Shown here: piece after piece, positions 21,001 through 36,000 of the stretch
Numbering within the stretch: the first letter of the stretch is position 1
How the letters are laid out: each line of letters opens with the position of its first letter
Assembly: GCA_028015205.1 (NCBI GenBank)
Contig: CM051516.1
Location: 49,356,230-49,420,229, forward strand
Direction: 5' to 3'
Source: Mytilisepta virgata
Taxonomy: Eukaryota > Mollusca > Bivalvia > Mytilida > Mytilidae
Length of the DNA stretch: 64,000 nucleotides
Program-made: the position numbers and the translations under genes
The notes under the pieces: model-generated
Told to the model about the DNA's origin: nothing
The model's input: only the letters and a program-made list of their open reading frames with translations
Database searches by the model: none

Positions 21001-24000
21001 TATTCCTGAAAATACTTTATTTTTCTAAACTTAGATACCAACAAAATTTCAAATGCCTACAGCAAATGACAATATAATATTGATATAGACTATAGTATTC
21101 CATTATACACATAACTGACCCAGATACTGTAGTCATGCATAATTAGGTCATTTGCATAAACCGGAAGTGAACTATGGTGACCTTTATGTTTACTGCGCAC
21201 TAATGGCCGACATTTTTTGTGTTGAAAAAAATTGGGGTGTCCTGTTCTCAATCCTGAAAGAACCATTAATTGATGTTTGTTTTCAATGAAAACTTGGAAT
21301 AATAAAGGGTTAACATTGCTCCTTCACATATAAAATTATTATGGTTATAATCACTCCTTGTCCAATTTTTCTAGATACAATACTCTTAGGTGCGTCTAAA
21401 AGGCCGACAGCATTGTATTAAAATTTCTGTTTTTTTTCTTAGCATATTTATAATATTATGTAGAAAAGATTCGCGTACGATAAAGATCTTTTATCAGAGA
21501 ACAAGAATCAGTTACAAACCTCCTTAAAGAGTTTACGCGTATTTTGCCTTTTCATGCGATTCAGAATATAATGATTACTCAAACGGGCGTCACAGATGGT
21601 GGACGCCTGTATATTTAGAAAAATATAAATATCTGGCAATCACTATCAAAAGGTTTAAGGCTTTAAATAAAATCAGAGTTTTTAGAGAACTGTCACTAGT
21701 TAATGGACAACACCACTTACTTTGTCTGATTAAGTAGGGAAACATATAAGATATTTGTCTATCTGGTTATTCAAATATTTTACAGACTCTACAACAGCTT
21801 CACTGAGAACGACAACAAAAGACACGACGACAGGTAGGTCTTTTTTCATAGATGTGACAAGAAACATGTGTTATAGGTACATTATCAGATGATATACATT
21901 TTGTTTGTACAAGCCTAAGAAACATGAAAAAGTTCAACTGTTTCGTAAACCGTGCACAGGCACTCATCCAGTCGACATAGTTTTCCCGTTTCTTCATAAA
22001 CGTTATTTCAAATTGAAATAGGACATTACAATCCATATACTCATAGTAGCGGGGTTGGATTGTATTTTATCACATTTCTATGTATTTGGGACAGTTATAT
22101 TCCGTGTGAGACACCAGTGTGAGATTCATGCATCTCACATCACATGACCTACACCGACGTAACAATGCAAAAAACGTCGAAATTAACATCGCTTCAATTT
22201 GAAAACCCCTGAAGCGCAACCTAAAAGATATCTTTTTAAAGTTTTGTACCTCTGGTACAAAACCAAAACGCATACGATCTTTTCAAATATGTAATTTATA
22301 TTGCGATAGATTGCCTAGTTTAATAGAGCGCATTTTCGTGTCATGGCGGCCATGTTTATTTCTTTAAATATTCGGCCGAGAAATGTGAGAAAAATAATCA
22401 GTCATGGTAAAAAATGTGAGACTGGACAATTCCACCCTCGGGTTCACATTTTCTATCATCAGGCAAGCCTCGTTTCTGACTGGAAAGTGTGAACCCTCGG
22501 GTGGAATTGTCCAATCTCACATCTTAGACCATGACTGATTATTATAATCCTATCTCGCTCTAAAATAATTTTTATCATGCAGAAAATAAAAAACTAGGTC
22601 CAGAGTTTCGAGTGCCTGTGTCATAAACTACCTGTTTCGCGGCCAGTACATATAACCTGTATAATATTCTGTAACTTGCCTGGTACTTGCCTCATTTGGC
22701 TGACTGGGTGACAGGCAACATTTGAAGGGAATATGATACAATAAGGTGCCTGTATAATGTTTTTGCTATACTTTCAGTAACACAAGGTCAATTTTGTTAT
22801 GCACTTTTCATATAAATTATACCTAAAGGAATTTCAACCTTGCGGTGAATGTTTTAAGGTAGTTGACACTAGTTTTGGTATATTGAAACCAAAAACCCCT
22901 AACTAGCTGTTTTGTATTTAAAGGCTTTCAGAAAAAGATGCAGAACGTTTTTCAAAACATTGCTATAATATATACATAGACGATGATCTCTGACAAGAAG
23001 TTGGTAGCAATGAACCATAAGCAAGAGCTTATCTTTAATCCTGGAAATTTGTTATACGGCATCTGCGTGTGAGCCTACTTTTTTCGGTGCACAAATTCAA
23101 CCAACTTTTAAAAAAATTATATCGTTAATTTTATTCCTTGTGATATTCAGTACTGTCTTTTGTTTAAATCCAGTTTTCGATCTTGGTTTTTTTTCCATCA
23201 AAATATACATCCTGTCCTTTCCCCCCAAATTTCTTCTTTGCCCTTCTTCCTAAAAAACCAACTCTTGTTCCCTTATCCTTTATTGATCAGATAACACAAC
23301 CTAGGTCATTTCCAACAATAGTCATGTTATTCGTGCACTCAATATTTGTCTAAAGCGGCCTAAACTAAGTACCAGACAAGTACATAACCATCTGTCTAAA
23401 TTGTTGCCATTACGATTTGAAGTCTCAAGCATGGTTAGCACATCATTGTGTTAATTGACTTTAGTCATTCAAATAGTGATAGCAAACATTTTGTAAATTG
23501 ATATTGTCGTATCCTAAATTATATCTTTAGTTAATATTTTTACCTTAAGTTACATAATACAATTACAGTTCAAAGAAACGTCCTATTAATAGTGAAAGTT
23601 GTTGATTGTGAAAAAAAATTGTAAGGTCATAGATTTGTGAACCTTTCTTCCTCGCCTCCATGAATCAAATGACGTTCCCTTATAAACAATATGAATTTGA
23701 TTATTTTACGAGGATTTGATTTTCATTGATTTTTAATCTATTTCCGTCCAACAGAGGCTGGATATAGGCTATGAAACCCGATTGGTCTACGTGTCTTTCT
23801 GTTGGTTAAAGTGTCTGTGTGTCTGTCAAACAACACATTTGGTTCTGATTTCTGCATGTAATTTGTCCGTAGTCTTGTGTAATTTCTTTGTTGTTTAACA
23901 AATGAGGTCGCATAATCTTCTTGGCTTCAACTTTTAATTACAAATGGCAAATATTGATTTTTATTAAAACGTAATCGCATAAGTTGTAACATAGTACAGT

Positions 24001-27000
24001 TAGTTTTCTGAATTTATTTCATACGATTTCATGTTAGTTTTTTTTCCTGTACTAAAAGATACCAGAGAAAATCTATTTAATTGTTTATTGATTAGTAAAA
24101 AATGCTTTATAAGGAAACGAATTCTTTTCAATAAACGCTATAAAATTTTGCCGAAAGATGAAAATAGTATACATAAATATTGATATTAATAATAATAATA
24201 AAAGAAATTACAACTCACAATGAAAATTATCTTTCATATCGATAAAATATCAATAGCTGCAGTGTAGAATTTATTTTTTGTTGGGAATAAAATATCAGTG
24301 AACATATTTTTGCTGAAAAATAATGTTGCTTTTCGAGATAACATGCGATAGTGACAATCAACGGAATAGTGTATATGTACAGGATACAAATACCCTGGTG
24401 AAAAATGAAGGCATTTGGAAAACTTTTAATAAAGACAAAATTTTAAGTAAATAAATAAATGTACAAATGATATATAAAATGCTTTTAAAAAAAACTCCTT
24501 CGACTGTGCAAATTATTGATGAAGTGTTACCGATTGCCATTATTGCTATCGTAAACGACATATTGTTTCTCATCTGCAGTTTACGATAGCAATTACAATT
24601 GTTTTGAATTGCAATCGGTAACACAGATCTTATTCTATCTGTCGTACCGATAGCTGGTAATAGGATATGAAAACAATACGAATGATTTTCACTCTATGGT
24701 GTTGGGTATCTAATATTCTTTACTTCTTTGTACATTTCATTTTTTTCTTTGCACATAGACCATTATTTAGATTTAGTCATTTAAAACATAAGCACCCCTT
24801 AGAAATATATATCATCTTATTACACTAAGTGGAAAGGTTTATATCTCTTTATAAAGCAAGTTACTGGTCATTGTTAATTAGCAATGTTATCCACGTTATT
24901 TTGCATGCCTAAAATTTACATATGATAATCAATATCTTTTAGCAGCCCCCAGAAACTTAGATATCACTTTGCATGTAGTTTGATGTCATTGTTTTCAATC
25001 AGCTTGTTGTTTAGATAATGCATAATAACATTTGTTATATTAAAATTTTGATTTATCAATACAAACTTTTACTGTAACAACCGGTTGTTATAGTAAAAGT
25101 TTGTATTGATAAATCAAAATTTTAATATAACACATTTTACACAGTATTCTGTGTCCGCTGTTTGTTTGCAGTGGAATTTCGATCTGATTCTGGATTCAAT
25201 TCAACAGATAATTACAGTTATACATTTTTATATGGCATCCCACCTCCTAATATTGAATATACATGTCTGGTATTTATGTGTTTCACTTAGAAACGCTAAA
25301 CTTTCGAATTGAAGTGAAGGTTTGTTAGGTACGAACCCCCATATACTATCATAATACATTGCGGAAGTATTTTTGCTTCCAGCTTATTTAATTATTAAAC
25401 TTTGAATATAGGTTATGAGGTGATAAATTCTCGAAGCATACTGAGGGAGAGGGTATGGTTGGAGAGATGATCCTTTAACGAGGCACTGCCGTGTACACGA
25501 GAAACCTTTTCAATATCTTCGCAATCTTACCCCCCCCCCCCCCCCCCAAAAAAAAAAAAAGAAATAAAAATCTTAATTGTAAGAAACCGACTATATACGA
25601 CCCTGAACATTTACATGGGTCATATTATTATTTTACTTTTGTCCTATATATGTATATTTGTATATATATGTCATTCTTCCATGGTATTTTCATTAAATAA
25701 TTTTATAAATTTGTTATTGTTGTCTTGACAATTGTACATGTATATCTGTGTAATTAAGATACGGACTGTTAACCTAGTTTTATTATCTTTGATGCTTCAC
25801 AGAATATTAATATTTCTCCAAATAAACAAACGTATGCAGGTTTGAATACTTTTGTCGCCTGCAAAGCCAAACGTTAAGTAACTGTAGCTTTTGCAAACAC
25901 TACAAGCATAACATCTATTAAACATCTATGGAATTTTATATCTGGTGAAAATATGTTTTTTTTACTTTCGAGGGATTTCACTTTTGGTAGTATCAAAAAG
26001 TGTTTAATATATGTATTTCAATTTTTTTGTGCTGATTCATTCATTTATGACATAATCCTAGACAGATGTGTTTAATTTTGAGTAAAGGATTTTAAGTTCA
26101 TTTAATGTTCGAATAAATTTATATAAACCTCAAGCTATATCGACACCTATCTCATTGAATTCCGAGATATAAGTAGATTAATATGCGAGTTACACAAAAA
26201 TGTACTTTATGAAAAAAAAATATGGAAAACCACTTTGGCATAAAATCTGATGTCTGTTTATTGTTCTACGCCTAATGAGTGGTTATTTGTTAATCAATAC
26301 ACATAATTCATATCTCTTAAATATTTACATCAGTAATTATAAAAATCTTTTTAATTTAAATTATTTCAGTCCTCAAAAGGAACGTTAGATATCTTACTTA
26401 CTAAAGTTAAGTTATTTCTGAGTGTGAATTGAATTATAAAATGTTTATAACGGTGACATCAAACTCTACTAAGTTTATACTGATTATACAATGTATTAAC
26501 ATATAAAACAATATGCATCACTTAATTATATATATATAGACATATATATACACGAAGTTATAACGTCTGTGTATCTTCTTTGTAGATTTCTTATGTAAAA
26601 CATGTAGTTCTGATATATACAATTCTTCTTTTTTAAATTAACTGCCTGGTTACATGTATAATGTACTTACTTATTTATAATAATTACTTTTTAAATCAAG
26701 ATCAACTGTCAAATTGGACTTAACTGATTAATCGACTTATCGGCTTTAAATTATTTACCTTAAACGGATGAAACGGATGAAATTTTAAGATTGTTTCGAG
26801 TTATCCAGATAAATCAACTTCCACGTTTTCGAGATAACGCAAGTTGACTGTAAAGTAATTCAATTCTAGTAAAAAATGTTTGTAGAAGCATGAACTTATA
26901 TGTAAAAAAAGGAATATGAGATTTGTACATGAATGTACACGAGAAACTAATCCATGCAATCATGAAACATAAACAAGAAGTCAACAGTGCTATTCAACCA

Positions 27001-30000
27001 TGATCAACAAGCTCACACTTCCAGTAAAACCAAGACTGCCCCTGATTTATACATGTATATCATCCCAAGTCAAAACATATAATAAAATAAAAATTCAAAG
27101 TTCCATTAGGTCTTTTCAGATTAACTTACTTGATTTACAAATTAAATACGTGCTAATCTCAGTTTGTCTAGTAGATTATTATAGATTAATGAATGCAAAA
27201 CACTTTTAATAAAAAATATTATCAAACAATAACATTTATTGTTTTTTGTGTAGAATAGTTTTTAGCAGATAAATAGACTGGAGACAATTTAATTTTACAA
27301 TATACATTTTGTACATGTAAATGCACAATACACTTATTTTCTGAAGAAAACAAAATATGGATTTCATGTGAAATAATACTTTTACAAGTTCACATGAATT
27401 AAATTTTGATGAGATGAAAATTAAAATGATTTTTAAAATTCGAAATCGTCATCCATAACTTTGTAGCTATGGTTTCTCTCTTTGTAGTTTTTCTTAATTC
27501 TGTAATACAATATTAATTGTGTGTACTTGCATGTTATACAAATTATTATTAATTTAATTGGCTGATATACTCCTTACCAACCCGCATGATATTATTGTAC
27601 TGGTTTTTGTTGAGGTATATATCTATATGTCTAAAAATAACCGTACGATTCTTATATCATTGTTAGCAATAGACGAATTTCTAATCTAATTGCTCTAAAG
27701 AATGTATTAAATGAAATTCGTTTATACTAGATAAAACTACCATTAAATGTATCTGATCTGTACGTATGTGTATATACACACATTATTTTAATTTACTAAA
27801 AATAACAATACTCATTAATATATATTCATGGATGTATTATTGATCATAACACATCAAAATAGAGTAAATATATTACTATCGATAGTTAATATATACACGT
27901 TATTAGAACATGTTGAGGTTTGTTTGCAGTGGCGGATCCGTATAAGGAGGGGGCATCCCCCTTTAAGAAACATAGAAATGAAATAACAAAGAGACTTTAG
28001 TCATAGTTTTATATTTTTACGACTGTTATGCTAAGCCCGCACCAGTCCTTGAAATCTCTGGATCCGCCTTTGCTCCTACATCAGTCATATGCACTACACA
28101 CTTTTAATTGTTGTGTAATTATGCAAAGTTTTGGTGCAATTTGTGTATCTTATTAAGAATTATAGTTATAAATAGTGCATGCAACTTCCTACTTGTAATC
28201 ATGCAAGGTTTTGGTGCAAACAGCATTTTGAAATACGAATTCTGGTTAGAAATATGCATGTTGTAATGTTAATTCTAGTAAGAAATAGTATATTTATAAA
28301 TATATCGTTTTTAATATTGTGTAGTCGTGCAAGGTTTGGGTGAAATATGCATGTATATTATATTTAGAAAAAGTGCATTTATAAATTATAGTTAGAAATA
28401 GTGCATTTATAAATCTTCAAATAATATAATTTATTAGTCAAACCAATTACACGTTAATGATTAGAATAGAATGCAGACGTTTCGGTTCCCAAAAAATTGC
28501 CAGTCTTGCTACTTTATCTTATAGATATTTAAAAATATCAAATAAACGACAAACTGGCAAAAAGCAATTTGTTCATTATGTGGTATTTTTGGAAGGCTCA
28601 AAACCGAGCAGGAAATGCCCGTTTATGTTTATGTTTCTGCTCCGTTTTTTGTTTTTTTGTTGCTATTTTGGCATTTGAAGATTCCCTGCAAAATTTTGGA
28701 TATTGTTTCTGATTTCAAAAATTTTAGTCATCGTTTGACAAGTCTGCTTACACATGGTTGAATGTGTAATGCACCAAACCACAACGATTCACACGTTACA
28801 CGCACACGATTCGCACGTTACACGGACAAGATTTGCACGATACACGCAAACCACACGATGCACGTTACACGTTTTATGATTACCGATTGTGCGATTTCTA
28901 AAACTTGTGATTGTAAGATACGAACGGAAAATAACAAAACGAAATAATAAGATTTTATGTCAGATATGAATAGCAGTGAAATATTTAATATAATTGCATT
29001 TGATTTTAAATACATTTAAATAAGTGCGAAAAAAGGAAGCCGGTGTAATATGATCGACATCCAACTTTTTTCATAAATACAAAATATTTATTTGCATGGC
29101 TATTTTTTTAATGTGAAATTTATTCAACTTTAATGACGGATCTGTGAAATTATATTTTAAATTCATTAAAACTCAATAAACCTTCTCGTGTTATTTTTAC
29201 CTAATTAACTATAGCATATTAACCAAAATTGATATGATAATAATAAAGTTGTCAGTAAAATAAATATTACGCTACAATATTTATGGCTTCTTTAAAGCAA
29301 AGGATATCATGTCTTTATTTCCCGAATGATTACTGGTCTTAAAAAGCATCTAATTAAACAGGGGACTAATAGATAATCTGAAGGGGAAAATATCTATTTA
29401 ACTAAGGTGAGCTTTTTGATTTTAAAAAGGAATAATTAAGAAATCTGACAAAGTAAAATAATATGTTGATGACGTGAAGCATATTTATTTTAAAATTAAA
29501 ATTAAAAAAAATGTTTTTTGTTTAATTATATATATTATGAATAAAAAATAAAATATAATATTTATATCAACCTATATATATATATTAACCTTTTATATTT
29601 TAAAATACCTTTTTATAAATAAAAATTAACTTACATGTTTAATGAATCCACATACATTGTAGTTTATAACATATGATCATATAAAAGTCAAGTTCATGTC
29701 TGGGAACACACTGTTTTCTTTACATAATAACCAAACAATTGCTAATATAAGAAAATGTACTATGACGATATAAATTAATACATAACATTTGTCAAAAAAT
29801 TAAAACCTTCGCAAGATTTCAAGAATAATTTTAGATAATTTTTCCAAACTTGTTAAAGTTCAAATCTATCTTGAACTTGCACATGTTGTACGCACGTTAT
29901 ACGATCATTTAATTTAGGAAAAAATTCACTTATAATTATATATAATTTTTCATACCAAATTAATTTGATGAATTACATTAGTAATAGATAGAATTATAAA

Positions 30001-33000
30001 CTCAACATTTTCAAATAGTTGACATTGATGAAAGTTCGTTCCAGCAATCTTTTAATTCGACTTCGAAATATGCTCTGATTTTAATTCACCGTTTAAATAT
30101 TTGTCACCACTTATGAAATCTCATACACGCACACGATTTGTAAGTTGCACGCAAACGATTCACACGTTACACGAACACGATTCGCACGTTACACGCGCAC
30201 GTTTCCCTAGTTACACGATATTTTTAGTGATTTACTCGCTCAACCAAGTGTATCTACGGTAGCAAAATTGTTTTAGAAGGTTTAATCTGTGATATGAATT
30301 ATAGAATATTAAAACAGAAAGTATATGAAGATGGGTTTTCAAAATCTAAAAATAAATAATAGTCCACCCAATTACAGAAATTTGGACATCGCCACGAAAT
30401 GATAGGCAAAATTGAATAGGGATTCAATAATAAATAGCAGAGATGAATGAAAATAAAGGGAGTTAAAATTACAAAAAACACATCAGAATATCAGATAAAA
30501 CTGTTGAAAGTTATACCTTTCCATCAAATATTAATATGAAAGATCAACGAAACAGCAAAATCTACATTGCAATTTTATATTTGGTGAAATCTACTAGGTG
30601 GAACTCATTGACCGAAACTATCAACAAATTCTACTTTTACTGAAAAGATTGCAACTATTAATTGAGATTACAAAGGAAAGGCAAACATATTTATTATTTT
30701 GCGATTAAAGAAATCATTACTTCCCTCAAAATATTTATTGAAATAATCAGAATTTTTTTTTTTATATGTTTTTGAAATCCCATATATCTTATTTGTCGAC
30801 AAATGAAGACTTTCTACACTTTCAGCTCAAAACTAAAGAAAGCTAAAGTGTAAAAAATTGAAGCAAAAATTATTTTAATACATGATAAGGGAAATTATGT
30901 TGTTTTCGATTAATTCAATTGATTTTGGCTAATTGCAATTCTGAAACGCCCCCCTTCTCTCTCTCTTTTAAATGTGGCCGACTAATTCATTAATATAATT
31001 ACATGTGATGCTCATAATATCAATTTTTACACTAAACATAATTTTGCTTAAAAGAAAACTAAACAAAAAAGTACCTTCCGTGTTTTGTGTGTGCAAACTA
31101 TTTTTTATTTTCCTGTATTAATGCATAATTCATCTCCTGAAAAAATACCTTGAAATTAAGTTTAGATTACCAGAAGTCGTACTGATATGCTCCACGGAAA
31201 AACATGCTTATACTTCAGAAGCACATGGTTTTAAATATAAGTTCGTATTTTCCACAGTCTTTGTAATTTGCCTAGTTTGAATAAGACACAACGACGATGA
31301 CCACTTCAACCACTATTACTGAGGAAGTAACGTGTAATAATTTGTATTGACTTGTTTGTTTTTCTGAGCATGTTTATCGTAAAAGTTTGTTGAATTGTAT
31401 CTTTGGGTTTCATATTAGTTCTACGTGTAACTTAATCAAATAAGTTTGCACATTAAATACACTTGTTCGTTTTGTTCATAAAAAATATAAACTGATGAGA
31501 TAGGTCAGAGTGAATATTTTAACAGACGGTATAGCAAATTATAATAAACAGTTATAAAAAAAGATAAAAACAATATTAACTTGACAGAAAATGCAGAGGT
31601 CACATCGACCACACAAGCTGCAACTACAACTGCAGGAGCGACAACGACTACTCAAGCGCCAACGACGACGACTGCAGAAGATACAACCACTACAGAAACT
31701 GCCACGACTACTGCTGCCGCCACTACAAAGACAGAAGCAGGAACTACAACCGTGGCAGCCACAACTACAAGTGCGGCCGACACGACCACTGCAGAGGTCA
31801 CAACTACCACACAATCTGCAACTACAACCGCAGGGGTGACAACGACTACCCAAGCGCCAACTACAACTATTGCACAAGATAAAACCACTACAGAAGCTGC
31901 CACGACTACTGCTGCCGCCACTACAACGAAAGAAGCAGGAACCACAACCGTGGCAGCCACAACTACAAATGCGGCTGACACGACTACTGGAGAGGTCACG
32001 ACTACCACACAATCTGCAACTACAACCGCAGGGGTGACAACGACCACCCAAGCGCCAAGAACGACTACTGCACACGATACAACCTCTACAGAAACTTCCA
32101 CGACTACTGCTGCCCCCACTACAACGACAGAAGCAGGAACCACAACCGTGGCAGCAACAACTACAAGTGCGGCCGACACGACCACTGCAGAGGTCACGAC
32201 CACCACACAAGCTGCAACTACAACCGCAGGGGCGATAACGACTACCCAAGCGCCAACTACGACTACTACACAAGGTACAACCTCTACAGAAACTGCCACG
32301 ACTACTGCTGCCCCCACTACAACGACAGAAGCAAGAACCACAACCGTGGCAGCCACAACTACAAGTGCGGCCGATACAACCACTGCAGAGGTCACGACTA
32401 CCACACAAGCTGCAACTACAACCGCAGAGGCGACAACGACTAGTCAAGCGCCAACTACGACTACTGCACAAGATACAACCTCTACAGAAACTGCCACGAC
32501 TACTGCTGCCGCCACTACAACGACAGAAGCAGGAACAACAACCGTGGCAGCCACAACTACAAGTGCGGCTGTCACCACTACTGGAGAGGTCACGACTACC
32601 ACACAATCTGCAACTACAACCCCAGGGGTGACAACGACTACCCAAGCGCCAAGAACGACTACAGAAACTGCCACGACTACTGCTGCAGTCACTACAATGA
32701 CAGAAGCAGGAACCACAACCGTGGCAGCAACAACTACAAGTGCGGCCGACACGACCACTGCAGAGGTCACGACCACCACACAAGCTGTAACTACAACCGC
32801 AGGGGCGATAACGACTACCCAAGCGCCAACTACGACTACTACACAAGGTACAACCTCTACAGAAACTGCCACGACTACTGCTGCCCCCACTACAACGACA
32901 GAAGCAAGAACCACAACTGTGGCAGCCACAACTACAAGTGCGGCCGATACAACCACTGCAGAGGTCACGACTACCACACAAGCTGCAACTACAACCGCAG

Positions 33001-36000
33001 AGGCGACAACGATTAGTCAAGCGCCAACTACGACTACTGCACAAGATACAACCTCTACAGAAACTGCCACGACTACTGCTGCCGCCACTACAACGACAGA
33101 AGCAGGAACAACAACCGTGGCAGCCACAACTACAAGTGCGGCTGTCACCACTACTGGAGAGGTCACGACTACCACACAATCTGCAACTACAACCCCAGGG
33201 GTGACAACGACTACCCAAGCGCCAAGAACGACTACAGAAACTGCCACGACTACTGCTGCAGTCACTACAATGACAGAAGCAGGAACCACAACCGTGGCAG
33301 CAACAACTACAAGTGCGGCCGACACGACCACTGCAGAGGTCACGACCACCACACAAGCTGCAACTACAACCGCAGGGGCGATAACGACTACCCAAGCGCC
33401 AACTACGACTACTACACAAGGTACAACCTCTACAGAAACTGCCACGACTACTGCTGCCCCCACTACAACGACAGAAGCAAGAACCACAACCGTGGCAGCC
33501 ACAACTACAAGTGCGGCCGATACAACCACTGCAGAGGTCACGACTACCACACAAGCTGCAACTACAACCGCAGGGGCGACAACGACTAGTCAAGCGCCAA
33601 CTACGACTACTGCACAAGATACAACCTCTACAGAAACTGCCACGACTACTGCTGCCGCCACTACAACGACAGAAGCAGGAACCACAACCGTGGCAGCCAC
33701 AACTACAAATGCGGCTGACACGACTACTGGAGAGGTCACAACTACCACACAATCTGGAACTACAACCGCAGGGGTGACAACGACTACCCAAGCGCCAACT
33801 ACAACTATTGCACAAGATACAACCTCTACAGAAACTGCCACGAATACTGCTGCCCCAACTACAACGACAGAAGCAGGAACCACAACCGTGGCAGCCACAA
33901 CTACAAATGCGGCTGACACGACTACTGGAGAGGTCACGACTACCACACAATCTGCAACTACAACCGCAGGGGTGACAACGACTACCCAAGCGCCAAGAAC
34001 GACTACTGCACACGATACAACCTCTACAGAAACTGCCACGACTACTGCTGCAGTCACTACAACGACGGAAGCAGGAACCACAACCGTGGCAGCCACAACT
34101 ACAAGTGCGGCCGATACGACCACTGCAGAGGTCACGACCACCACACAAGCTGCAACTACAAGTGCAGAGGCGACAACGACCACCCAAGCGCCAACTACGA
34201 CTATTGCACAAGATACCACTACAGTAGCTGCGACGACTACTGCTGCCGCCACTACAACGACAGAAGCAGGAACCACAACCGTGGCAGCCACAACTACAAG
34301 TGCGGCTGACACCACTACTGGAGAGATCACGACTACCACACAATCTGCAACTACAACCCCAGGGGCTACAACGACTACCCAAGCGCCAACAACGACTACT
34401 GCACAAGATACAACCTCTACAGAAACTGCCACGACTATTGCTGCAGTCACTACAACGACAGAAGCAGGAACCACAACCGTGGCAGATACAACTACAAATG
34501 TGCCCGACACGACCACTGCAGAGTTCACGACCACCACACCAGCTGCAACTACAAGCGGAGAGGCGACAACGACCACCCAAGCGCCAACTACGACTACTGC
34601 ACAAGATACAACCTCTACAGAAACTGCCACGAATACTGCTGCCCCAACTACAACGACAGAAGCAGGAACCACAACCGTGGCAGCCACAACTACAAATGCG
34701 GCTGACACCATTACTGGAGAGATCACGACCACCACGCAATCTGCATCTACATCCGCAGGGGCGACAACGACTACCCAAGCGCCAACTACGACTACTGCAC
34801 AAGATACAACCTCTACAGAAACTGCCAGGACTACTGCTACCCCCACTACAACGACAGAAGCAGGAACCACAACCGTGGCAGATACAACTACAAGTGCAGC
34901 CGACACGACCACTGCAGAGGTCACGACCACCACACCAGCTGAAACTACAAGCGCAGAGGCGACAACGACCACCCAAGCGCCAACTACGACTATTGCACAA
35001 GATACCACTACAGTAGCTGCGACGACTACTGCTGCCGCCACTACAACGACAGAAGCAGGAACCACAACCGTGGCAGCCACAACTACAAGTGCGGCTGACA
35101 CCACTACTGGAGAGATCACGATTACCACACAATCTGCAACTACAACCCCAGGGGCGACAACGACTACTGAAGCGCCAACAACGACTACTGCAAAAGATAC
35201 AACCTCTACAAAAACTGTCACGACTCCTGATGCAGTCACTACAACGACAGAAGCAGGAACCACAACCGTTGCCGACACGACGACTGCAGAGGTCACGACT
35301 ACCACACAATCTGCAACTACAACCGCAGGGGCGACAACGACTACCCAAGCGCCAACTACGACTATTGCACAAGATACAACCACTACAGACGCTGCCACGA
35401 CTACTGATGCCGCCACTACGACAGAAGGAGGAAAAACAACTGTGGCAGCCACAACCACAAGTGCGGCTGACAGCACTACTGGAGAGATCACGACTACCAC
35501 ACAATCTGCAACTACAACCCAAAGGGCGACAACGACTACCCAAGCGCCAACAACAACTACTGCACAAGATACAACCTCTACAAAAACTGCCACGACTACT
35601 GCTGCAGTCACTACGACAGAAGCAGGAACCACAACCGTGGCAGATACAACTACAAATGTGGCCGACACGACCACTGCAGAGGTCACGACCACCACACACG
35701 CTGCAACTACAAGTGCAGAGGCGACAACGTCCACCCAAGCGCCAACTACGACTATTGCACAAGATACCACTACAGTAGCTGCGACGACTACTGCTGCCGC
35801 CACTACAACGACAGAAGCAGGAACCACAACCGTGGCAGCCACAACTACAAGTGCGGCTGACACCACTACTGGAGAGATCACGACTACCACACAAGCTGCA
35901 ACTACAACCGCAGGGGCGACAACGACTAGTCAAACGCCAACTACGACTACTGCACAAGATACAACCTCTACAGAAACTGCCACGACTACTGCTGCCCCTA

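Larger units (their letters stand above)
21834..31587. other. Large intron (9.75 kb) before the giant exon
   Basis: AT-rich, beginning GTAGGT and ending TATTAACTTGACAG, where TATTAAC is a good branch-point match. It holds several fold-back elements, a 98-bp perfect-spacing palindrome, minisatellites and one out-of-phase Thr-coding micro-exon, each listed separately. No nested gene was found; the short open frames inside have no motifs. Confidence 0.75.

Noticed and set aside
24358..24624. 88-codon minus-strand open frame
   Set aside because: Half of it is the hairpin at 24525-24623, and no protein motif is present.
28762..28947. Thr/His/Arg-rich open frame as an extra mucin exon
   Set aside because: It is generated by the 22-bp CACGATTCGCACGTTACACG minisatellite, has no acceptor/donor pair in phase 1 and differs in composition.
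34300..35778. Plus-strand Gln/Leu/Pro/Arg-rich open frames, like LQLQPQGRQRLPKRQ
   Set aside because: They are the +1 shifted reading of the same repeat and are broken repeatedly by stops, unlike the Thr frame.
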